Source: Clostridia bacterium
GTDB lineage: Bacteria > Bacillota > Clostridia > TANB77 > CAG-508
Assembly: GCA_017939755.1 (NCBI GenBank)
Contig: JAGBAJ010000045.1
Coordinates: 1-62,061, forward strand
Length of the DNA: 62,061 bases
Direction of reading: 5' to 3'
Position numbers and translations under genes: made by a program. Below, piece by piece: positions 37,017-46,566 of this stretch; the first letter of the stretch is position 1, and every line of letters starts with the position of its first letter. The notes beneath the pieces were generated by a model, which saw only the letters and a list, made by a program, of their open reading frames with translations, did no database searches and was not told the origin of the DNA.

Positions 37017-39278
37017 TTAATGAGACGATGAGCCTATGTCGTTTTGTAATGTTACAGTAACAACAGTTCCTTCTTTTATTTCTGTTCCTTCAATTGGATC
37101 CTGACTTATTACTTGTCCATTTCCAACCACATTAATATTTAATTTATGTGATGCTAATGAGTTCTTAGCTGCACTATATGACATTCCTTTTAAGTCTGGA
37201 ACTATTGTTGTTGCTTTATTATTTTTAGTATCATCAGAGTATAATTTTATTATTGCACCATTCACCAAAGGTGTTCCAGCTTTAGGAATTTGCTCTGTTA
37301 TTATGTCTGTACTTTCACATGTATATTCACAAGTGAAACCTTGGTCTTCTAGTAGTTTTTTTGCATCTGTTGCAGATCTTCCTGTAACAGCATGTAAAGT
37401 AATTTTTTCGATATTAGATGAGGCTGTTGGTTTTGAATCTGTTATATTAGATGAATCTTTTGATGGTATATCTAAATAAGGTAATACTTCTGAAAGTATT
37501 TGACTAACTACGGGTGCAGCGATATGTCCACCAAAATGATCTTTACCCTGAGGATTATATAGTGTAAGCAATACTACTAATTGTGGATCATCTGCTGGAG
37601 CAACTCCAACGAAAGATGAAACATATCCAGCTGTAGATCCTTCAGTTGCCTCTGAAGTACCGGTTTTTCCTGCTACTGAATATCCATTAACTTGACCATA
37701 TTTTCCGCCACCATCAGTAACAACTGATTCCATCATGCTAAGCATTGTTTTTGCTGTATCTTGAGATATTACCTGTCTAACCTGTTTTGGCTCTATTGTT
37801 GTTATAGCTCCAGTGTCTGCATTTATAACCTCTTTTACGATTCTTGGCTGCATTAATATTCCATCGTTAGCTATAGCTGAAACTGCTGTTGCCATTTGTA
37901 GTGGGGTAATAGTGAATCTTTGTCCAAATGATGTTGTAGCTAACTCTACAGGACCGACCTTAGAAAGTTCATGAAATATTCCAGATGCTTCTCCAGATGT
38001 TTCAATCCCTGTCTTTGTAAATAATCCAAATGCATCAAAATATTTATATAATGTAGGAGCTCCAATTTTTTGTCCTAATTGCATAAATGCTGGGTTACAT
38101 GAGTTTTGCAATGCCTGTCGTAATGATTGGTATCCGTGACCTCCCTGATTAGCACAACGAATTTTTCTATCTGCGACAACCTGAACACCATTACAAGAAA
38201 AGATTCCTGCTGTGTCTGCTTCAACTATATTTTCTTCTAAAGCGGTAGATGCTATAACAACTTTAAAAACGGATCCCGGTTCGTATGTGTTAGATATAGC
38301 AGTGTTTCTCCACATTTTTTGTAATGCATCACTTTGAGCTTGTGACGATAAAGTAGACCATGTTTCTGTTAATGCTTCATTTGGTGTAAATGGTGTATTT
38401 AAGTCGTAGTTTGGATATGTAGCCATTGCTAGAATATCTCCAGTATTTGGATTCATAATTATAACATTACCACCATTACCACATTTATTTGTAATGCAGG
38501 CTTGCTCTAAATATTTTTCGGCAATTGATTGAATATTTATATCAATTGTTAAGGTTAGGTTACTTCCATTTTCTGGAGCATAATATTGTGCATCTTCGTT
38601 GGATATTAAATCTTGTGAAGCTGCTTGAGTTGTTGTAATTTTTCCTGCTGTGCCAGCTAGAGTTTTCTCCCAATAATATTCAAGACCAGTTAACCCTTGA
38701 TTATCATTTCCGCAAAATCCAAGTAAATTAGAGGCTAAGTTATAATATGGATAATAACGCTTTGTGTCTTCATCAATGTTTATTCCAGCAGTAATTTCGT
38801 TATCCTTCATCCAGGTTTTTAATTTATTTATTTTGTCTTTTTCGACCTTTTTTATGATTGTTTCAACTGAATTTGTACTTTGAACTTTTGATAAAGTTTC
38901 ATCGTAATTTAATTCGAATATCTCTGAAAGTCCATGCGCTACTTTTTCTTGTAGGTATTTTATGTCTGCATCTGATTTTTTATCTTGTTTTTTTCTGAAT
39001 TCAGCAGGATTTATTGTTATTGTATCAACATCAGCACTAATGGCTAATGCTGTTCCTGTTGAGTCATAAATGGTACCTCTTTTTGCACTTAATATTCTAC
39101 TTGTTGTTTGTTGTTTTGTTGCGGCTTCTTTTAAAGAAGAACCCTGAATAAATTGTAAAACTGCTATCCTTATTAGTAAAAAAATAAAAATAATTAGCAA
39201 TATTACTGAAAGAGATAAGTATCGTTTAGGTCTAGAAACTTTGACCACTACATCTTCTTTTGATTTATTTGTTTTCAA
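37017..39278 (-). CDS. Class B PBP with two PASTA domains (intact)
   Basis: This DD-transpeptidase is the intact paralogue of the interrupted dcw PBP. From TTG 39278 (GGTGAT ribosome site) it has 753 residues; an upstream ATG at 39335 has no good ribosome site. Domains in order: membrane segment (~19-40), dimerisation domain, transpeptidase with SVFK (S336), SCN and KTG, then PASTA domains ending IIKLYSDD and VVTVTLQND. The end of its transpeptidase domain (GGHIAAPVVSQILSEVLPYL) shows what the element removes from the other copy. It lies convergent to murG and could supply vegetative division transpeptidase activity while the dcw copy is split. Confidence 0.92.
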   Translation of the reverse strand: MKTNKSKEDVVVKVSRPKRYLSLSVILLIIFIFLLIRIAVLQFIQGSSLKEAATKQQTTSRILSAKRGTIYDSTGTALAISADVDTITINPAEFRKKQDKKSDADIKYLQEKVAHGLSEIFELNYDETLSKVQSTNSVETIIKKVEKDKINKLKTWMKDNEITAGINIDEDTKRYYPYYNLASNLLGFCGNDNQGLTGLEYYWEKTLAGTAGKITTTQAASQDLISNEDAQYYAPENGSNLTLTIDINIQSIAEKYLEQACITNKCGNGGNVIIMNPNTGDILAMATYPNYDLNTPFTPNEALTETWSTLSSQAQSDALQKMWRNTAISNTYEPGSVFKVVIASTALEENIVEADTAGIFSCNGVQVVADRKIRCANQGGHGYQSLRQALQNSCNPAFMQLGQKIGAPTLYKYFDAFGLFTKTGIETSGEASGIFHELSKVGPVELATTSFGQRFTITPLQMATAVSAIANDGILMQPRIVKEVINADTGAITTIEPKQVRQVISQDTAKTMLSMMESVVTDGGGKYGQVNGYSVAGKTGTSEATEGSTAGYVSSFVGVAPADDPQLVVLLTLYNPQGKDHFGGHIAAPVVSQILSEVLPYLDIPSKDSSNITDSKPTASSNIEKITLHAVTGRSATDAKKLLEDQGFTCEYTCESTDIITEQIPKAGTPLVNGAIIKLYSDDTKNNKATTIVPDLKGMSYSAAKNSLASHKLNINVVGNGQVISQDPIEGTEIKEGTVVTVTLQNDIGSSSH

Positions 39279-39396
39279 ATTATCACCAACTTTTGTAAAA
39301 ATAAAATAAGTTAAAATTAATAAAAATTTTAACATCTTAATTTTATATTAAGCAATGAAAAAAATCAAGAAAATAGGAGGGATTAGGAAAAAAATT

Positions 39397-39472
39397 GTTA
39401 CTAGTCAGCCATATTTGAAAAGATATGTAATAAAAAGTTTTTATTATATAATTTTATGGCTGTGAATTGTAA
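39397..39472. repeat. Remnants of two dispersed repeats upstream of comM
   Basis: GTTACTAGTCAGCCATATTTG (from 39397) matches the hairpin at 61847-61884, with the right arm decayed. GGCTGTGAATTGTAAC (39457-39472) is the terminal repeat of the long-hairpin family. No gene is seen between the PBP and comM. Confidence 0.5.
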
Positions 39473-39511
39473 CGACTTGTAACAAAAAATTGAATTTGTT
39501 TAATAAAGATA

Positions 39512-39540
39512 TTGACAAATATAATTTTATTTGCTAATAT
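39512..39540 (+). promoter_or_regulatory. Sigma-A promoter of comM-dprA
   Basis: A perfect TTGACA (39512-39517) and TAATAT (39535-39540) with 17-base spacing, 75 bases before comM. Confidence 0.7.
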
Positions 39541-39614
39541 GATGAAAATTTTTTCAAAAATATTTTTGTAATTTCAAAAAAAATTTATTCTAAAGAATTT
39601 CCAAAGGAGTGTAA

Positions 39615-41141
39615 ATGTTATCAATTATAAAAAGTATGACCCTTAATGGTATAGAAGGGGTTATTGTTGATGTTCAAGTTGATGTTTCAGCAGGAATTCC
39701 GTGCTGGGAGGTTGTTGGTTTGCCAGATGTTAGCATTAAAGAGGCAAGAGAAAGAGTTAGAACAGCTATAAAAAATTCAGGATATGAGTTTCCAAGTAGA
39801 AGAATTGTCATAAATTTGTCACCTGCAACAATAAAAAAAGAAGGAACAAATTTTGATTTACCTATTGCTATTGCAGTACTTATTGCAAGTGGCATAATAA
39901 AATGCTTTGATTCTAAAGATATTATTTTTTTGGGTGAACTTGGACTAGATGGAGTAATTAATCCGGTTAGAGGTGTTCTTGCAATGTGTATAGAGGCAAA
40001 GAAGTTAGGCTTTAGATTTGTTATTGTTCCAAGGTTAAATGCAAAGGAAGCGAGCATTGTAGAAGGAATAAGTATTATTCCAGTAGAAACATTGAGTCAA
40101 ACTATAGCGTTTCTCAATAAAAAAATAATTATTAATCCAGAAAAAAATAATATCCCTGATATAAACAAGCAGAATTATCAAAATGATATGGACTTTTCAG
40201 AAGTTAGAGGTCAAAAGAATATAAAAAGAGCCCTTGAAGTAGCTGCAAGTGGAGGACACAATTGTTTACTAATTGGTAGTCCAGGATGTGGAAAAACAAT
40301 GATGGCAAAAAGACTTACAACGATTTTACCTAAGTTGAGTTTTGATGAAGCACTAGAGGTAACGAAAATTCATAGTATTGCAGGACTTGTAGATAACAAT
40401 GTACCATTCATAGTAAATAGACCATTTATTGCACCACATCATACTATTTCGAAAACTTCGTTAGTTGGAGGCGGAAGGATACCTAAACCAGGGGATATAA
40501 GTTTAGCTCATTATGGAGTTTTATTTCTTGATGAATTACCAGAATTTGAAAAATCTAAAATAGAAATTCTAAGGAGTCCACTAGAAGATGGCAAAATATC
40601 TATAAGTAGGGTTAATTCGACAGTAACATATCCTTGTAAATTTATGCTAGTTGCTAGTATGAATCCATGTCCTTGTGGATATTATGGATCAGAAAAAGAA
40701 TGTAGATGTTCAGAAAAAGAAATACAAAGATATTTAAGCAAGATTAGCGGACCAATTCTTGATAGGATAGATATTCAAGTTGAAGTAAGCAGTGTAAAGT
40801 TTGATGCTTTTTCAAGTTCAAATGAAGAAGAGAGCTCTGATAACATTCGAGATAGAGTATCAAGAGCTAGAAAAATACAACTTAAAAGATATAAGAATGA
40901 AGGAATTTTCTCTAATTCGGAACTTACACCTAAACTAATAGAAAAATATTGCAAATTAAATAAAGAGTGTAAGGTTTTAATTGAAAAAATATTTAGAAAA
41001 ATGAATTTAAGTGCTAGAGCGTATAGTAGAATTTTAAGGGTGTCTAGGACAATTGCCGATATGAACGGATGTGTTAATATAGAAAAAGAGCACTTGTTAG
41101 AGGCAATTCAGTATAGAAATTTAGATAAGAAATATAAATGA
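39615..41141 (+). CDS. comM: ComM/YifB-type AAA+ ATPase (Mg-chelatase-like)
   Basis: ComM is a hexameric helicase that promotes branch migration during natural transformation; YifB is its housekeeping name. The 508-residue protein has the N-terminal ChlI-like domain (GIPCWEVVGLPD, RIVINLSPA), Walker A LIGSPGCGKTMMAKRL (~217-232), the AAA core with PFIAPHHTIS and LFLDELPEF, a MNPCPCGYYG zinc-like loop and a C-terminal lid. The ATG follows AAAGGAG. dprA follows 67 bases later, a pairing common in Bacillota and consistent with DNA processing. Confidence 0.94.
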   Translation: MLSIIKSMTLNGIEGVIVDVQVDVSAGIPCWEVVGLPDVSIKEARERVRTAIKNSGYEFPSRRIVINLSPATIKKEGTNFDLPIAIAVLIASGIIKCFDSKDIIFLGELGLDGVINPVRGVLAMCIEAKKLGFRFVIVPRLNAKEASIVEGISIIPVETLSQTIAFLNKKIIINPEKNNIPDINKQNYQNDMDFSEVRGQKNIKRALEVAASGGHNCLLIGSPGCGKTMMAKRLTTILPKLSFDEALEVTKIHSIAGLVDNNVPFIVNRPFIAPHHTISKTSLVGGGRIPKPGDISLAHYGVLFLDELPEFEKSKIEILRSPLEDGKISISRVNSTVTYPCKFMLVASMNPCPCGYYGSEKECRCSEKEIQRYLSKISGPILDRIDIQVEVSSVKFDAFSSSNEEESSDNIRDRVSRARKIQLKRYKNEGIFSNSELTPKLIEKYCKLNKECKVLIEKIFRKMNLSARAYSRILRVSRTIADMNGCVNIEKEHLLEAIQYRNLDKKYK

Positions 41142-41208
41142 AATAAATTAGAATGCATGTAAATCAAAGCAAACAAAATGCAAACTAATTAAAATTAAAT
41201 TTAGACAA

Positions 41209-42126
41209 TTGGGAGATGAAATTATAGAAAAAAATATATATGAAATATTATATACAGATGAAAAATTTCCAGAATATTTAAAGTGTGTGAAACCTCAAAT
41301 AAAAAGAATATTTGCATATGGTAATTTATCAATACTACAAAAAAAGAGCGTTGCAGTCATTGGCTCTAGAAATTGCAGTGATTATGGAAGAAAAATAGCT
41401 AAGGAAATGACAGAGGTTCTTGTGGACAACAATATTGTGATTGTTAGTGGAATGGCTCTGGGAATCGATACAATAGCACACGAAACATGTATAGCGAGAG
41501 GAGGTAAAACTATTGCTGTTTTAGGCAGTGGATTGAAAAATATCTTTCCAAAAGAAAATACAAATTTATTCCATAAAATAATAGAGAGTGGTGGACTTAT
41601 TATATCTGAATATAGTCTTGATGAACCAGTTCAAATGAAAAACTTTCCAAAGAGAAATAGAATAATAAGTGGCTTATCAGATGGAGTACTTGTTGTAGAA
41701 GCATCATATAGAAGTGGAACTAGTATTACTGCAAAATATGCGAGAAGCCAAGGAAAGACCATATTTTGTGTACCGAATAGTATTGGAAATAAAAATAGTT
41801 ATGGCTCAATAGAGTTGGCAAAAAGTGGTGCAAAAATGGTAACCTCAGGATATGAGATATTACTGGAATTAGGCATTAAGTTTTGTAAAGGTAAAAAGTG
41901 TAGAAAACAAGATGTTGATAATAAAATAAATAATATGGATGCAAATACCAGAGCAATTTTTCAATGTTTAAAGGAAAATGAATGTTTGGATTGCGAGCAG
42001 ATTTCGTGCAAGACAGATATTGATACTATTGTTGTAAATCAGACACTCACATACATGGAACTAGATGAAATTGTAGAAAATATAAAAATTAATAAATATA
42101 AATTATGTGATAAATATTGTGAGTAA
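41209..42126 (+). CDS. dprA: DNA-processing protein DprA (Smf)
   Basis: DprA loads RecA on incoming single-stranded DNA in transformation. The 305-residue protein has the Rossmann-like core with AVIGSRNCSDYG, IVSGMALGIDTIAHETC, TIAVLGSG, NFPKRNRIISGLSDGVLVVEA and SGTSITAKYAR, and a C-terminal winged-helix-like domain (~225-300). The TTG start at 41209 is tentative because no clear ribosome site precedes it. Confidence 0.93.
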   Translation: MGDEIIEKNIYEILYTDEKFPEYLKCVKPQIKRIFAYGNLSILQKKSVAVIGSRNCSDYGRKIAKEMTEVLVDNNIVIVSGMALGIDTIAHETCIARGGKTIAVLGSGLKNIFPKENTNLFHKIIESGGLIISEYSLDEPVQMKNFPKRNRIISGLSDGVLVVEASYRSGTSITAKYARSQGKTIFCVPNSIGNKNSYGSIELAKSGAKMVTSGYEILLELGIKFCKGKKCRKQDVDNKINNMDANTRAIFQCLKENECLDCEQISCKTDIDTIVVNQTLTYMELDEIVENIKINKYKLCDKYCE

Positions 42127-42144
42127 TTAATAATTTGTTACAAT

Positions 42145-42360
42145 GTTACAATTCACTGCTAATATAAATTTATTATGATTTTGAGATATAATATCAATTT
42201 ATAAGTTTCGCCCCAACTGCGAAGGATAAGTAGTAGTTGCTTCGCTAGTCACTTGCAACATCTACTTATTCTACCTTGTAGGTCCCCACCTTAACTTCAC
42301 ATTATAAATTGATATTATATCTTGAAATCCTTGTATGTATATATAGCAGTGAATTGTAAT
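42145..42360. repeat. Long-hairpin dispersed repeat, copy D
   Basis: Terminal repeats GTTACAATTCACTGCT and AGCAGTGAATTGTAAT. Arms GAGATATAATATCAATTTAT and the complementary ATAAATTGATATTATATCTT. Core words TTTCGCCCCAAC and GGTCCCCACCTTAACTTCAC, with an apical GTTGC/GCAAC stem like copy A. It fills most of the 42127-42427 gap. Confidence 0.85.
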
Positions 42361-42427
42361 ATTAATTTACGTTTTATATTTTATAGTAAGTTCTACTTTT
42401 AAGATAAAATATTATAGGAGGGCATTA

Positions 42428-42784
42428 TTGGAGAAGAAAGTTTTTGGTAGTATTGGCGAACAAATATCATGTAAATATTTGATAAATAATAATTATAAAA
42501 TTATAGAAAAAAATTTTTTCTTTAGAGGAGGGGAAATAGATATTATTGCTTTTGATATAGAGAAGAATGAACTTGTGTTTTTTGAGGTGAAGACTAGATC
42601 AAGTATAAAATATGGCGTACCAGCAGAATCAGTTACTAAAACCAAAATCCATCATATTTTAAAGGGAATTAAATTTTATGTATATAAAAACAGATTAGAG
42701 AATCTAAACATAAGGATCGATGTACTTGAATTATACTATAGCCAGAATAAATTTTTAATAAATCACATAAAACAAATAATTTAG
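42428..42784 (+). CDS. yraN: YraN family protein (UPF0102, endonuclease-like fold)
   Basis: The 118-residue protein has the conserved start GSIGEQISCKYLINNNYKII and the nuclease-like core FRGGEIDIIAFD followed by LVFFEVKTRSS, giving the D...ExK arrangement of restriction-endonuclease-like folds. Its biochemical role is not established. The TTG start is fixed by TAGGAGG seven bases upstream. It is followed by rsmA with its own promoter. Confidence 0.92.
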   Translation: MEKKVFGSIGEQISCKYLINNNYKIIEKNFFFRGGEIDIIAFDIEKNELVFFEVKTRSSIKYGVPAESVTKTKIHHILKGIKFYVYKNRLENLNIRIDVLELYYSQNKFLINHIKQII

Positions 42785-42786
42785 TA

Positions 42787-42815
42787 TTGTAAACTTTATG
42801 CTTTTATAGTATAAT
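42787..42815 (+). promoter_or_regulatory. Sigma-A promoter of rsmA
   Basis: TTGTAA (42787-42792) and TATAAT (42810-42815) with 17-base spacing, 24 bases before the rsmA ATG. Confidence 0.6.
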
Positions 42816-42838
42816 AAATAGGTATAAAAGGTGGGATT

Positions 42839-43705
42839 ATGGAAAAATTAATTGACAAAACTAAGTTTATACTTAACAAATATAAACTATCAGCAAATAA
42901 AAGTTTAGGACAAAACTTTTTAATAAACGATGCTGTTGTTGAAAATATAGTAGATTCAGCAGATGTTAATAAAGAAGATTTAATTATAGAAATTGGACCA
43001 GGATTAGGAAATCTTACAGAATACTTATTAGAGAGAGCTGGAAAGGTTATTGCAATAGAGCTTGACAATAGAATGATTGAAATATTACAGGATAGGTTTT
43101 CTTTATATAATAATTTTGAGATTCTTAATCAAGATGTCTTAAAAGTAAATTTAAATGAGTTAATAAAAGTGAACAAGAATAATGAGATTAAAACAGTGAA
43201 AATAGTTGCCAATTTACCATATTACATTACAACACCAATTATAATGAAATTATTAGAAGATAAGTTAGATATAGAATCTATTACTGTAATGATACAAAAG
43301 GAGGTTGCTGATAGATTAATTGCCATACCTGGAGATAAATTATCTGGGGCTATAACATATTGTGTATACTATTATGCAACTTCAGAAAGTGTTACAATTG
43401 TTGAAAGTAATTCGTTTATTCCAGAGCCATCAGTTGATTCTGAGGTTATAAAGTTAACAATAAGAAAGAATCATCCAGTAGAGCTTAAAAGTGAAGAAAA
43501 ATTTTTCGAATTAGTTAAAACTAGCTTTATGCAAAGACGTAAAACCCTAATTAATAGTTTAGTTAATGGTAGAATAGTGTCAAACAAAGATGAGGTTAAA
43601 GCAATATTTGATAAACTAAAACTAGATTATAATATTAGAGGTGAGAAACTTACAATTGAACAATTTGCCGAACTTTCAAACTATTTATGTAATAGTGAAA
43701 TATAG
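42839..43705 (+). CDS. rsmA: 16S rRNA dimethyladenosine transferase
   Basis: RsmA (KsgA) dimethylates A1518 and A1519 of 16S rRNA. The 288-residue protein has the family signature SLGQNFLIND (~21-30), the SAM-binding IEIGPGLGNLTEYLL (~50-64), the catalytic NLPYYITTP motif, and FIPEPSVDSEV with a C-terminal helical domain (FMQRRKTLINSL). The ATG follows AAAAGGTGG. The sortase gene begins 18 bases downstream, so the two are probably co-transcribed. Confidence 0.96.
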   Translation: MEKLIDKTKFILNKYKLSANKSLGQNFLINDAVVENIVDSADVNKEDLIIEIGPGLGNLTEYLLERAGKVIAIELDNRMIEILQDRFSLYNNFEILNQDVLKVNLNELIKVNKNNEIKTVKIVANLPYYITTPIIMKLLEDKLDIESITVMIQKEVADRLIAIPGDKLSGAITYCVYYYATSESVTIVESNSFIPEPSVDSEVIKLTIRKNHPVELKSEEKFFELVKTSFMQRRKTLINSLVNGRIVSNKDEVKAIFDKLKLDYNIRGEKLTIEQFAELSNYLCNSEI

Positions 43706-43722
43706 AAAGAAAGGAATGTTAT

Positions 43723-44433
43723 ATGAATCAAATATTAGTAACTGATAAATTATATGTAACTCAAAAACTGAAAAAAAAGAAAAAATTATACAGATTAGAA
43801 TTTTTAGCGTCAATAATTTTAGTATTTGTTTTTTCTGGATGGTATATGTATTCAAAAGTTGAACAAAACGCGAAGGAAGCTGTATCACAGGAAATTAAAG
43901 ACCAAATTGTTATTAATGATTTGCCAGATGCAACAACTGCTGAAAATAAGCCATTAGTTGTGTCATTTGATGATGATACCGAGGTTATAGAGGAAACTGT
44001 TCAGCCAGTTACAAATGCATCATATACTGATTCAAATGGAAATACGTACACGTATGAATCAATATTAACAATTCCAAAGATTGGAATTGAGTATCCAGTA
44101 TTATCAGATACCAATGATGAGTTGTTAAAAATTTCATTAAATAAATTCTGGGGAGGAAGCCCAAATTCAGTTGGAAATTATTGTATTGTAGGACATAATT
44201 ATAAGAGCGGTAAAATGTTTGGAAAGTTGTCTCAAATATATAATGGAGATAAAGTGTATTTAAAAGATCTTTCAGGAAAGACCATTGAATACCAAGTATA
44301 TGATAGATATATCGTATACCCAGAAGATGTTGCTTGTACAAGCCAGATTACAAATGGGCTAAGGGAAATGACTCTTATAACATGTACAAATCAAGGAAAA
44401 CAGAGATTGATAATAAAGTGTAGAGAGGTATAA
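43723..44433 (+). CDS. Sortase (class D-like)
   Basis: Sortases cleave a C-terminal sorting signal and join the protein to the cell wall. The 236-residue protein has an N-terminal cytoplasmic tail, one membrane segment (~25-42), a linker and a sortase barrel starting ILTIPKIGIEYPVL. The catalytic residues are visible: H158 in CIVGHNY, C221 in TLITCTNQ and an arginine in QRLIIK. The TLITC context and type-II orientation fit class D, but class is uncertain. The giant adhesin at 2-9424 ends in a VKTG plus hydrophobic plus Arg tail and is the only candidate substrate in the window. Confidence 0.92.
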   Translation: MNQILVTDKLYVTQKLKKKKKLYRLEFLASIILVFVFSGWYMYSKVEQNAKEAVSQEIKDQIVINDLPDATTAENKPLVVSFDDDTEVIEETVQPVTNASYTDSNGNTYTYESILTIPKIGIEYPVLSDTNDELLKISLNKFWGGSPNSVGNYCIVGHNYKSGKMFGKLSQIYNGDKVYLKDLSGKTIEYQVYDRYIVYPEDVACTSQITNGLREMTLITCTNQGKQRLIIKCREV

Positions 44434-44453
44434 AAAAGGAACTATAAAAAATT

Positions 44454-44496
44454 AAAAAAATCATTGAATTTACATATGTATTTTCAATGATTTTTT
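44454..44496. terminator. Bidirectional terminator between sortase and XRE genes
   Basis: AAAAAAATCATTGAA, loop containing TTTACATATGTA, TTTCAATGATTTTTT. It is nearly the same sequence as 36918-36964. Confidence 0.85.
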
Positions 44497-44523
44497 ATTG
44501 TAATTTACAGCAGTAGGACTTTA

Positions 44524-44862
44524 TTACAGCCCCTTTTTTGTGTCTTGTATAATTACTTTCGCAACATCATATATTAATCTTTGGGTTTCCTGTGAGCATT
44601 CCCTAAGTAATGTGCTGAACTCTTTAGATAAATAATTTTCTGATTCAACACTAGTTCCATTAAGCACAATACCTTCGTCAATATCTAATATTCTACATAT
44701 TTCACTTAATCTTGTAAGATTTAATCGTGTTGTTCCGCATTCAATTCTGCTTACATATGCTACAGATACATTTAAACGCTCTGCTAAATTTTCTTGAGTC
44801 ATATTCTTTTCAATTCTTGCTCTTTTTATTCTCTCACCAATAACCGAATAATCTAAAGCCAT
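44524..44862 (-). CDS. XRE-family transcriptional regulator
   Basis: The 112-residue protein has an N-terminal Cro/C1-type helix-turn-helix (IGERIKRARIEKNMTQENLA then VSVAYVSRIECGTTRLNL, ~8-48) and a short helical C-terminus. The ATG at 44862 follows AGAGGTG; a longer frame from 44952 lacks a ribosome site. Its targets are unknown. It is convergent with the sortase gene. Confidence 0.88.
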   Translation of the reverse strand: MALDYSVIGERIKRARIEKNMTQENLAERLNVSVAYVSRIECGTTRLNLTRLSEICRILDIDEGIVLNGTSVESENYLSKEFSTLLRECSQETQRLIYDVAKVIIQDTKKGL

Positions 44863-45042
44863 AAAATCACCTCTTCGTATCTTTAAAATATAGTATTTAC
44901 TATTTGATGTACAGAAACTAATAAGTAAAGGTATACTACAAATAGTAATCACCTATTTTTTTAGATTTATTCTTAAAATTGTTGTAGTATTTGAGAATAT
45001 TAACGAGACAATGATTTTTATTTTAAAAATACAAATAGAACA

Positions 45043-45070
45043 AAAAAAGAAGCTTTTTGGCTTCTTTTTT
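45043..45070. terminator. Terminator after the SPFH gene (minus strand)
   Basis: AAAAAAGAAGC, loop TTTTTG, GCTTCTTTTTT. It is symmetric, so usable in both directions. Confidence 0.85.
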
Positions 45071-45083
45071 AGAAAATTTGTTT

Positions 45084-46037
45084 TTATTCTTTTGGTTTTG
45101 ATGATTGAACTTGTTTTTTAGCTAATACTTTTTCTTTTTTATCAGAAGAAACAACTTCTTTTATTGCTCCTAGACTTCCTAGTGCAGATGTCGCATCAAA
45201 TGGAATGAACACTTTGTTAGCATCTCCATCAGCAATTTCTTTTAATGCTTCTAAAGATTTTAATTGAACTAGTTTGTCGTTTGGATGTGATTCCATAACT
45301 GCACCATATACTTTTTTGATTTCTTCAGCTTTAGCATCAGCAACTTGTTTTATAGCTTCAGCTTCACCGGCAGCTCTTCTAATAGCGGCTTCTTTATCAG
45401 CTTCAGCTTCAAGAATAGCAGCTTCTTTTTTACCTTCGGCTAATGTAATTGCAGATTGTCTTTCTCCTTCAGCTTGTAGAATTAAAGCTCTTTTATTTCT
45501 TTCTGCATTCATTTGTTTTTCCATTGCATCTCTGATGTCTGCTGGAGGTGTAATATCTTTTATTTCAACTCTATCAACTTTACATCCCCATTGATCTGTA
45601 GCTTCGTCTAATACTAATCTTAGTTGATCATTTATTGAATCACGTGAACTGAATGTTGCATCTAAGTCCATTTTACCTACGATATCACGAATTGTTGTAA
45701 TTGCTAAGTACTCGATACCTTTCTTTAAAGATTGAATCTCGTATACAGCTTTTGCTGGATCTGTAATTTTATAGAATACAACAGTATCTATTGTGATTGT
45801 AACGTTATCCTTTGTAATAACACCTTGTGGTGGTACATCCATAGTTTGTTGTTTTAAACTAACAACTGATCTAACATGGTCGATAAATGGTACTATAATT
45901 GTTAGACCTGCATCAGCAACTTTATGAAATTTACCTAATCTTTCAATAACGTATACTTCTGATTGTTTTACTACTTTTATTGTTTTGTATGCTACTATTA
46001 GCACAAGTACTAATAATATAATAAAAAATATTTCCAT
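45084..46037 (-). CDS. SPFH/stomatin-family membrane protein
   Basis: The 317-residue protein has one N-terminal membrane segment (~2-20), an SPFH (band 7) domain with QSEVYVIERLGKFH and VIVPF-like core, and a long Ala/Glu-rich coiled coil (~170-250: AEGERQSAITLAEGKKEAAILEA pattern, here split by charge). Such proteins form membrane scaffolds with NfeD partners. The ATG follows AAGGAGG. It is 13 bases downstream of nfeD, the classical pairing. Confidence 0.93.
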   Translation of the reverse strand: MEIFFIILLVLVLIVAYKTIKVVKQSEVYVIERLGKFHKVADAGLTIIVPFIDHVRSVVSLKQQTMDVPPQGVITKDNVTITIDTVVFYKITDPAKAVYEIQSLKKGIEYLAITTIRDIVGKMDLDATFSSRDSINDQLRLVLDEATDQWGCKVDRVEIKDITPPADIRDAMEKQMNAERNKRALILQAEGERQSAITLAEGKKEAAILEAEADKEAAIRRAAGEAEAIKQVADAKAEEIKKVYGAVMESHPNDKLVQLKSLEALKEIADGDANKVFIPFDATSALGSLGAIKEVVSSDKKEKVLAKKQVQSSKPKE

Positions 46038-46050
46038 TTTAAATTCCTCC

Positions 46051-46500
46051 TTAAATTTTTATTTCAGATTTTTCATTGACCGAAACTAAGACTTTTACGC
46101 CTTCTATTGAGTCAACTTTTATAAGTGTATCTTTCTTTATAATCTCTTGATTTGTTGATTTTGCTGACCAAACTTCGTTTCCTATTTTTACTTGGCCTTT
46201 TCCAGATATTGGATCTATATCTGAAATAACTATACCAGTTTTTCCAATATTTGAATATGCATTTGTTGGCATATCTGCGGAACTTTTCGTGAATTTCTTT
46301 ATGAATGGTTTTGTGCAGAATAACAATAAAACTGATGAAATACAAAATATTCCAATTTGAATTGTGATGTTATCAATGAATATACTACATATTGATGTTA
46401 TTGCTGCTCCAACTCCTACCCAAAATATAAGAAAATCTGTTGGAATAATCATTTCGAAGATAACGAATATGCCAGCTAGGATGAGCCATACTTGCCACAT
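46051..46500 (-). CDS. NfeD family protein
   Basis: The 149-residue protein has membrane segments at ~3-22 and ~45-68 and a C-terminal OB-fold domain (~85-149) with GKTGIVISDIDPISGKGQVK and GNEVWSAKS. NfeD proteins partner SPFH proteins in membrane organisation. It lacks the N-terminal protease domain of long NfeD forms. The ATG follows GGAGGT. It is transcribed after rqcH and before the SPFH gene. Confidence 0.92.
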   Translation of the reverse strand: MWQVWLILAGIFVIFEMIIPTDFLIFWVGVGAAITSICSIFIDNITIQIGIFCISSVLLLFCTKPFIKKFTKSSADMPTNAYSNIGKTGIVISDIDPISGKGQVKIGNEVWSAKSTNQEIIKKDTLIKVDSIEGVKVLVSVNEKSEIKI

Positions 46501-46566
46501 ATATTTTTACCTCCTTCTTAATAATAATATAATTATACTATATTTTTATTCGAAAATAAAGAGTTT

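Noticed and set aside
43723..44433. Sortase operon with a pilin or surface substrate
   Set aside because: Neighbours are rsmA and an XRE regulator; no sorting-signal protein lies adjacent.
45274..45594. 106-residue plus-strand ORF opposite the SPFH gene
   Set aside because: Antisense shadow of the Ala/Glu-rich coiled coil, without ribosome site or family match.
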